Source: Alangreenwoodia sp963602445 (GTDB lineage Bacteria > Bacillota > Clostridia > Peptostreptococcales > Anaerovoracaceae). From it: 26,530 bases of DNA. Shown piece after piece: positions 22,661 to 26,530 of this stretch. The notes beneath the pieces are model-generated. The model worked only from the letters and a program-made list of their open reading frames with translations. It searched no databases and was not told the DNA's origin. Both the position numbers and the translations under genes were made by a program. Numbering within the stretch: the first letter of the stretch is position 1; each line of letters begins with the position of its first letter. The stretch is from contig CAVCIY010000005.1 in the NCBI GenBank assembly GCA_963602445.1, forward strand, positions 1 to 26,530. The letters run 5' to 3'.

Positions 22661-23800
22661 ATGCAAAACGCAGCGGGACATATCATAAAATTTGAAAATG
22701 TGAAGGATTTTGACATTGTGCATACGTTTGAGTGCGGGCAGTGTTTCCGTTGGAATCGTGAGGAAGACGGCTCATATACGGGAATCGCCGGCGGAAGGGT
22801 TGCGAATGTCAGATATGATGACGAAATTTTAATTATTGAATATCCTGCCGAATATCCTGCAGAATCGGCAAAATGCGACAGCAGGAGCGATGATGTGCCG
22901 AAAGAATGTATATCCGGTGAGAGTTCGGCTGATGAGTGCCCTGACGGTGAGAGCTCGTCTGACAAGAGTCCGGACACTGAGTGCTTGTCTGATAGGTGTT
23001 CGCCTGACGGGTGTCTGCCTGACGAGTTTCTGCCTGATGAGTGCCCGGACAGAAAAGATTCTGAAAAGCATGCCTTGCGGCACAGTCGGGAAAAAGATTT
23101 TTGGCATGAATATTTTGACCTGGGCAGGGATTATGGGAAAATAAAGGACGAGCTTTCGAAGGACGATGAAATAATGAAAGCAGCGACCGCGTACGGTTCA
23201 GGAATCAGACTTTTGCGGCAAGACCCGTGGGAGACTGTTATTTCGTTTATAATATCGCAAAATTCAAATATTCCGCGGATAAAGAGCTGCATAGAAAAGC
23301 TGTGCAGCCTATACGGAGATTTTGTGTGCGAGTGGTGCGGCAAAAGGTGGTACGACTTTCCGAAGGCTTCGACGCTTGCGGCTTTGACGCCGGAGGATTT
23401 GGCGGCATGCAAACTCGGATATCGCGATAAGTATGTCGCTGCGGCGGCGCAGAAAATAATGAAAGACGGTGTGCAAGTGCTTGCGGCGGCGGAAGAAAAA
23501 TCGAGGTCAGACGGTCATGTGCTTGCGGCGGAAGGGAAATCAAAATCTGACGAAGCTTTAAAATATTTGCGAGGATTTCTCGGAGTCGGGCCTAAGGTTG
23601 CCGAGTGCATAAATCTTTTCGGGCTCAAGCATTATGACAGTTTTCCGCTTGATGTGTGGATGAAGCGCATAATGTCAAGGTTGTACGGATTCGATGAAAA
23701 TGATGTCAGGTCGATGAAAAATTATGCCCGAAAGCATTTCGGAAAGTACAGCGGCTTTGCGCAGCAATATCTTTTTTATTATGCTCGTGAAAATTTGTAA
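22661..23800 (+). CDS. ogg: 8-oxoguanine DNA glycosylase/AP lyase, OGG1-like
   Basis: A base-excision repair enzyme that removes 8-oxoguanine from DNA and cleaves the strand by beta-elimination. The N-terminal part has FDIVHTFECGQCFRWNRE, the OGG N domain. The helix-hairpin-helix-GPD core contains LGVGPKVAECI with the Schiff-base lysine K312, and PLDVWMKRI with the catalytic aspartate D331. The Lys-Asp spacing of 19 equals that of human OGG1 (K249, D268). SQNSNIPRI matches the family helix. At 379 aa it is longer than bacterial relatives, because residues 67-145 are a low-complexity insertion of S/P-D-x-C/S pentapeptides encoded by 15-bp repeats. The insertion lies between the N domain and the core, so activity is probably kept. 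Confidence 0.9.
   Translation: MQNAAGHIIKFENVKDFDIVHTFECGQCFRWNREEDGSYTGIAGGRVANVRYDDEILIIEYPAEYPAESAKCDSRSDDVPKECISGESSADECPDGESSSDKSPDTECLSDRCSPDGCLPDEFLPDECPDRKDSEKHALRHSREKDFWHEYFDLGRDYGKIKDELSKDDEIMKAATAYGSGIRLLRQDPWETVISFIISQNSNIPRIKSCIEKLCSLYGDFVCEWCGKRWYDFPKASTLAALTPEDLAACKLGYRDKYVAAAAQKIMKDGVQVLAAAEEKSRSDGHVLAAEGKSKSDEALKYLRGFLGVGPKVAECINLFGLKHYDSFPLDVWMKRIMSRLYGFDENDVRSMKNYARKHFGKYSGFAQQYLFYYARENL
22919..23053 (+). repeat. 15-bp in-frame repeats inside ogg
   Basis: Nine units of 15 bp run from 22919 to 23053 (examples gagagctcgtctgac and gggtgtctgcctgac). Each encodes a pentapeptide with a central S/P-D. They are degenerate but stay exactly in frame. Cysteine is unusually frequent in them (about six in 45 residues). 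Confidence 0.85.
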
Positions 23801-23807
23801 GAAACTA

Positions 23808-23836
23808 TTGACATTGGCAGATAAAAGGTTTAAATT
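23808..23836 (+). promoter_or_regulatory. Sigma-A promoter of groESL
   Basis: -35 TTGACA (23808-23813) and -10 TAAATT (23831-23836) with a 17-bp spacer. The predicted transcript start, near 23843, falls inside the CIRCE element. Confidence 0.88.
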
Positions 23837-23840
23837 AATG

Positions 23841-23867
23841 TTAGCACTCAAGAGGAACGAGTGCTAA
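23841..23867. promoter_or_regulatory. CIRCE operator (HrcA binding site)
   Basis: TTAGCACTC, nine bases, then GAGTGCTAA: a perfect match to the CIRCE consensus. HrcA bound here represses the groESL promoter until heat or misfolded protein engages GroEL. No hrcA gene lies in this window. Confidence 0.97.
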
Positions 23868-23936
23868 TAGAAAAAAGTTGAATACTTGCACACGGCCCAC
23901 AAGCTATTTATTGGCACCGGAAAAACGTTCTGTTCG

Positions 23937-24190
23937 TCGATTTTAGCGGCGCAAGAAAGTTTTGCGCGCGGCTGCCTGATTGCGGCATGAGAAACAATCT
24001 TGTGCGCGGCTGCCTGATTGCGGCATGAGAAACAATCTTGTGAATTGCTGTCAGCGACAATACAAAGCTTCGCACGGTTGTTAGCGGCAATGTAAAATTT
24101 TATGCGCAGCTGCTTGCGGCAAGGCAAAGCTTCGCGCGGCTGCCGATAGCAAGAGAAGATCTTGCGCATGGCTTCAGCGGCGAAAAAGAC
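23937..24190. repeat. Repeats in the long groES leader
   Basis: A 38-bp unit (starting gcgcggctgcctgattgcgg) is duplicated exactly at 23966 and 24004. Related degenerate units (gcggcaaggcaaagcttcgc, gcgcggctgccgatagcaag) continue to about 24190. They lie between CIRCE and groES, inside the transcribed leader. Confidence 0.88.
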
Positions 24191-24227
24191 ATTTTGTGTG
24201 CAGTGAAATATGAAAGGAAGTAATATT

Positions 24228-24497
24228 ATGATCAGACCATTAGGCGAAAATGTAGTACTCAAACAGCTCGAAGCAGAATCAAAGACAAAGGGCGGCATTA
24301 TTCTTGCAGCTTCAAATCAGGAAATCCCTCAGGTAGCTGAAGTTATAGCAGTAGGCCCGGGAACAAAGGACGCTCCTATGGAATTATATCCGGGTGAAAA
24401 GGTTATATTCAAAAAGTACGGCGGCACAGATGTGACTATAAACGGAGAAGATCTCATCATCATGCCTCAGTACGACATCTTGGCTGTTCTCGACTAG
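24228..24497 (+). CDS. groES: Co-chaperonin GroES
   Basis: GroES is the heptameric lid of the GroEL chaperonin. I chose ATG 24228 because GAAAGGAAG lies just upstream and the protein then begins with the canonical MIRPLG; the ATG at 24210 overlaps that site. The 89-aa length is slightly short for the family (about 94). It has the mobile loop region (KTKGGIILAAS), VGPG, the GEKVIFKKYGG motif and the terminal DILAVLD. It is controlled by HrcA through CIRCE and is followed by groEL after about 100 nt. Confidence 0.95.
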   Translation: MIRPLGENVVLKQLEAESKTKGGIILAASNQEIPQVAEVIAVGPGTKDAPMELYPGEKVIFKKYGGTDVTINGEDLIIMPQYDILAVLD

Positions 24498-24599
24498 TAG
24501 GAGTGTGGATGCCTCGGTAAATTGATGTAAGACGAAAAATAAAAGTGATCAAAATTGACACAAACAGATACAAGCAGATATTAATATAAGGAGAAAGAA

Positions 24600-26252
24600 A
24601 TGGCAAAAGAAATTCAATTTGGAGAAGAAGTCAGAAGAAAGCTTGAAGCGGGCGTTGACAAGCTTGCAAATACAGTAAAAGTTACACTCGGACCTAAGGG
24701 AAGAAATGTACTTCTCGAAAGATCTTACGGCGCACCGCTCATTACAAATGACGGCGTTACTATCGCAAAGGATATCGACCTTGAGGATCCTTTTGAAAAT
24801 ATGGGTGCTCAGCTCGTTAAGGAAGTTTCCACAAAGACAAATGACGCTGCCGGTGACGGTACTACTACCGCTACATTGCTTGCGCAGATTATCGTTAAGG
24901 AAGGTCTGAAGAATGTAGCTGCAGGCGCAAATCCTATGGTACTCAGAAGAGGTATGCAGGGTGCTGTTGACGTAGCTGTAGAAGAATTGAAGAATATGTC
25001 TAAGGCTGTCGAGGGCAAGGAAAATATCGCTCAGGTAGCTTCAGTTTCGGCAGGCGACGAGAAGATCGGTCAGGATATCGCAGACGCTATGGAACAGGTT
25101 ACGCAGGAAGGTGTTATTACTGTAGAAGAATCAAAGTCCATGGATACTACGGTAGAGATCGTAGAAGGTATGCAGTATGACAGAGGTTATCTCTCAGCAT
25201 ATATGGTAAATGACACAGACAAGATGATTGCCGCACTGTCAAATCCTTATATCCTTCTTACAGATAAGAAGATCACAAATATTCAGGATCTGCTCCCTAT
25301 ACTCGAACAGATCGTTCAGCAGGGCAGAAAGCTTCTCATCATCGCTGACGAAGTAGAAGGCGAAGCTCTTGCCACACTCGTACTCAACAAGCTCAGAGGC
25401 ACATTTGAATGCGTATGCACAAAGGCTCCGGGCTTCGGCGACAGAAGAAAGGAAATCTTAAAGGACATCGCTGTTCTCACAGGCGGTACACTTATTTCAG
25501 AAGAAGTGGGCATGGACATCAAGGACTGCACTATGGATATGCTCGGTACAGCTGAGACAGTTAAAGTTTCTAAGGAAAATACAGTTATTATCAACGGCGG
25601 CGGACACACTCGTCTCATCGAAGAAAGAGTTAAGCTCATCAGAGCACAGCTCGAAGAGACCGAATCGGAATTTGACAGAAATAAGCTTCAGGAAAGACTT
25701 GCGAAGCTCGCAGGCGGCGTAGCAGTTATCAAGGTCGGTGCCGCTACTGAGACAGAGCTTAAGGAAAAGAAGCTGAGAATTGAAGATGCCCTCAATGCTA
25801 CTCAGGCAGCAGTTGAAGAAGGTATCGTTCCGGGCGGCGGCACTGCTCTCTTAAATGTCATCCCTGCAGTTGAAGCTTATGTAGAAAGCCTCACAGGTGA
25901 TATGAAGACAGGTGCAGCTATCATCAAGAGAGCTCTCGAAGAGCCGGTAAGACAGATAGCTGAAAATGCAGGCTTCGAAGGTTCAGTAGTAGTTGCCAAA
26001 GTAAAGGCAAGCGAGCCGGGTACAGGATTTAATGCTGCTACAGAAGAATATGTAGACATGATGGCAGCAGGTATCGTAGACCCTACAAAGGTTACAAGAT
26101 CAGCACTTCAGAATGCCGCTTCTGCATCAGCTATGCTTCTGACTACAGAATCATGCGTAGTTGAAATCAAGAAGGACAACGGCCTTGAAGCTCTTGCTGC
26201 AGCTGCATCAGGCGGCGGTATGGGCGGCATGGGCGGTATGGGTATGATGTAA
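24600..26252 (+). CDS. groEL: 60-kDa chaperonin GroEL
   Basis: GroEL is the ATP-driven folding chamber. The 550-aa protein is full length, with AAGDGTTTATLLAQ (the ATP-binding loop), VEGMQYDRGYLS, RIEDALNATQAAVEEGIVPGGG (with the catalytic Asp), and the GGM-rich C terminus (GGMGGMGGMGMM). AAGGAG lies just upstream of the start. It is the second gene of the CIRCE operon. The 102-bp gap after groES holds no terminator. Its codon use is more uniform than in the repeat-expanded genes and no insertion is present. Confidence 0.98.
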   Translation: MAKEIQFGEEVRRKLEAGVDKLANTVKVTLGPKGRNVLLERSYGAPLITNDGVTIAKDIDLEDPFENMGAQLVKEVSTKTNDAAGDGTTTATLLAQIIVKEGLKNVAAGANPMVLRRGMQGAVDVAVEELKNMSKAVEGKENIAQVASVSAGDEKIGQDIADAMEQVTQEGVITVEESKSMDTTVEIVEGMQYDRGYLSAYMVNDTDKMIAALSNPYILLTDKKITNIQDLLPILEQIVQQGRKLLIIADEVEGEALATLVLNKLRGTFECVCTKAPGFGDRRKEILKDIAVLTGGTLISEEVGMDIKDCTMDMLGTAETVKVSKENTVIINGGGHTRLIEERVKLIRAQLEETESEFDRNKLQERLAKLAGGVAVIKVGAATETELKEKKLRIEDALNATQAAVEEGIVPGGGTALLNVIPAVEAYVESLTGDMKTGAAIIKRALEEPVRQIAENAGFEGSVVVAKVKASEPGTGFNAATEEYVDMMAAGIVDPTKVTRSALQNAASASAMLLTTESCVVEIKKDNGLEALAAAASGGGMGGMGGMGMM

Positions 26253-26294
26253 TTTCAGCCTAAGCTGCGCTGCAAAGCATTTTGAATTTTTATT

Positions 26295-26331
26295 ATCCCG
26301 TCGGATTCAATTGAATCCGGCGGGATTTTTT
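26295..26331 (+). terminator. Intrinsic terminator of groESL
   Basis: A long near-perfect dyad at 26295-26326 (arms atcccgtcggattc and gaatccggcgggat, loop aatt, one G-T pair) is followed by a T run. Confidence 0.93.
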
Positions 26332-26370
26332 GTGCAAACAATTGAATCCGACGGAATTTTTTGTACAAAC
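26308..26370. repeat. 31-bp duplication of the groESL terminator's 3' half
   Basis: The segment starting caattgaatccg with its T tract (from 26308) recurs at 26339 with few changes (ccggcgggattttttgtgc versus ccgacggaattttttgtac). Only the 3' arm and tail are copied, so the second copy cannot form the full hairpin alone, although it could pair with the upstream arm. Confidence 0.85.
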
Positions 26371-26434
26371 TATGTATTGTGCATACAGAAAAAATGGTGT
26401 AAAATAATAAACTAATACAACATAGCATAACACG

Positions 26435-26530
26435 TGCGACATAATACGTGCGGCTTGGCATGTATGGCACAATACGTGCGGCTTGGCATGCGCAGTTTAA
26501 CGTGTGCGGCTTGGCATGCTGCGGCTTAAC
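26435..26530. repeat. 28-bp tandem repeat running off the right edge
   Basis: The element cggcttggcatg recurs at 26451, 26479 and 26507 at an exact 28-bp step, with the unit acgtgcggcttggcatg plus a variable piece. The array is cut by the window end. It has no unique spacers and is not a CRISPR array. Confidence 0.85.

Noticed and set aside
26435..26530. Possible CRISPR array because of the regular 28-bp step
   Set aside because: The units follow one another with no unique spacers and diverge gradually; there are no cas genes. The same holds for the 1411-1623 array.

Overview
The window looks like chromosomal DNA from a Gram-positive, obligately anaerobic Clostridia-type bacterium. The evidence is a two-cluster clostridial ferredoxin, the redox repressor Rex, SLH-domain surface proteins, a CIRCE-controlled groESL operon, AGGAGG-type ribosome binding sites and no sign of an outer membrane. 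The family cannot be fixed from the sequence; an Anaerovoracaceae/Mogibacterium-like lineage is only a guess. No rRNA, tRNA, CRISPR array or insertion sequence was recognised.

Layout. 1-1397 is a membrane-anchored CapA-type protein whose start lies off the left edge. 1661-3313 is an M20 (PepV-like) dipeptidase. 3572-6930 is the tRNA t6A cluster: tsaE with a forced TTG start, a tsaB-rimI fusion, and tsaD. On the minus strand follow acpP (7028-7258) and a YdiF/Uup-like ABC-F ATPase (7486-9468) with a candidate attenuator leader. Then come rex (+), convergent with a 56-aa ferredoxin (-) across a shared terminator. After about 600 bp of non-coding DNA, 11767-21326 holds four consecutive large secreted proteins. 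A stand-alone P-loop/Asp23-like gene, an OGG-type 8-oxoguanine glycosylase, and groES-groEL close the window.

The most interesting block is the four-gene surface operon. Gene 1 is a secreted GLUG/beta-helix protein without an anchor. Gene 2 carries an Ig-like domain, a cohesin-like domain and a C-terminal two-repeat dockerin. Genes 3 and 4 each start with a cohesin-like domain and end with three SLH repeats. Together these parts could form a cell-wall-anchored cohesin-dockerin assembly built from adhesin-like modules, since no glycoside hydrolase is present. Binding itself is inferred.

A second theme runs through the whole window. Spacers, 5' leaders and a few coding regions are filled with short local tandem duplications of unrelated sequence and different periods (11, 28, 36, 38, 40, 60 and 73 bp in spacers; 15 bp, in frame, inside three unrelated genes). 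Several of them copy the 3' end of the adjacent gene, including its stop codon. As a result rex, groES and the P-loop/Asp23 gene have unusually long leaders between promoter and start codon.

A third item is the ABC-F leader. It has an extended -10 promoter, a 13-codon reading frame containing Arg-Phe-Arg, and an overlapping terminator-like hairpin. This is the geometry of drug-sensing ribosome-mediated attenuators.
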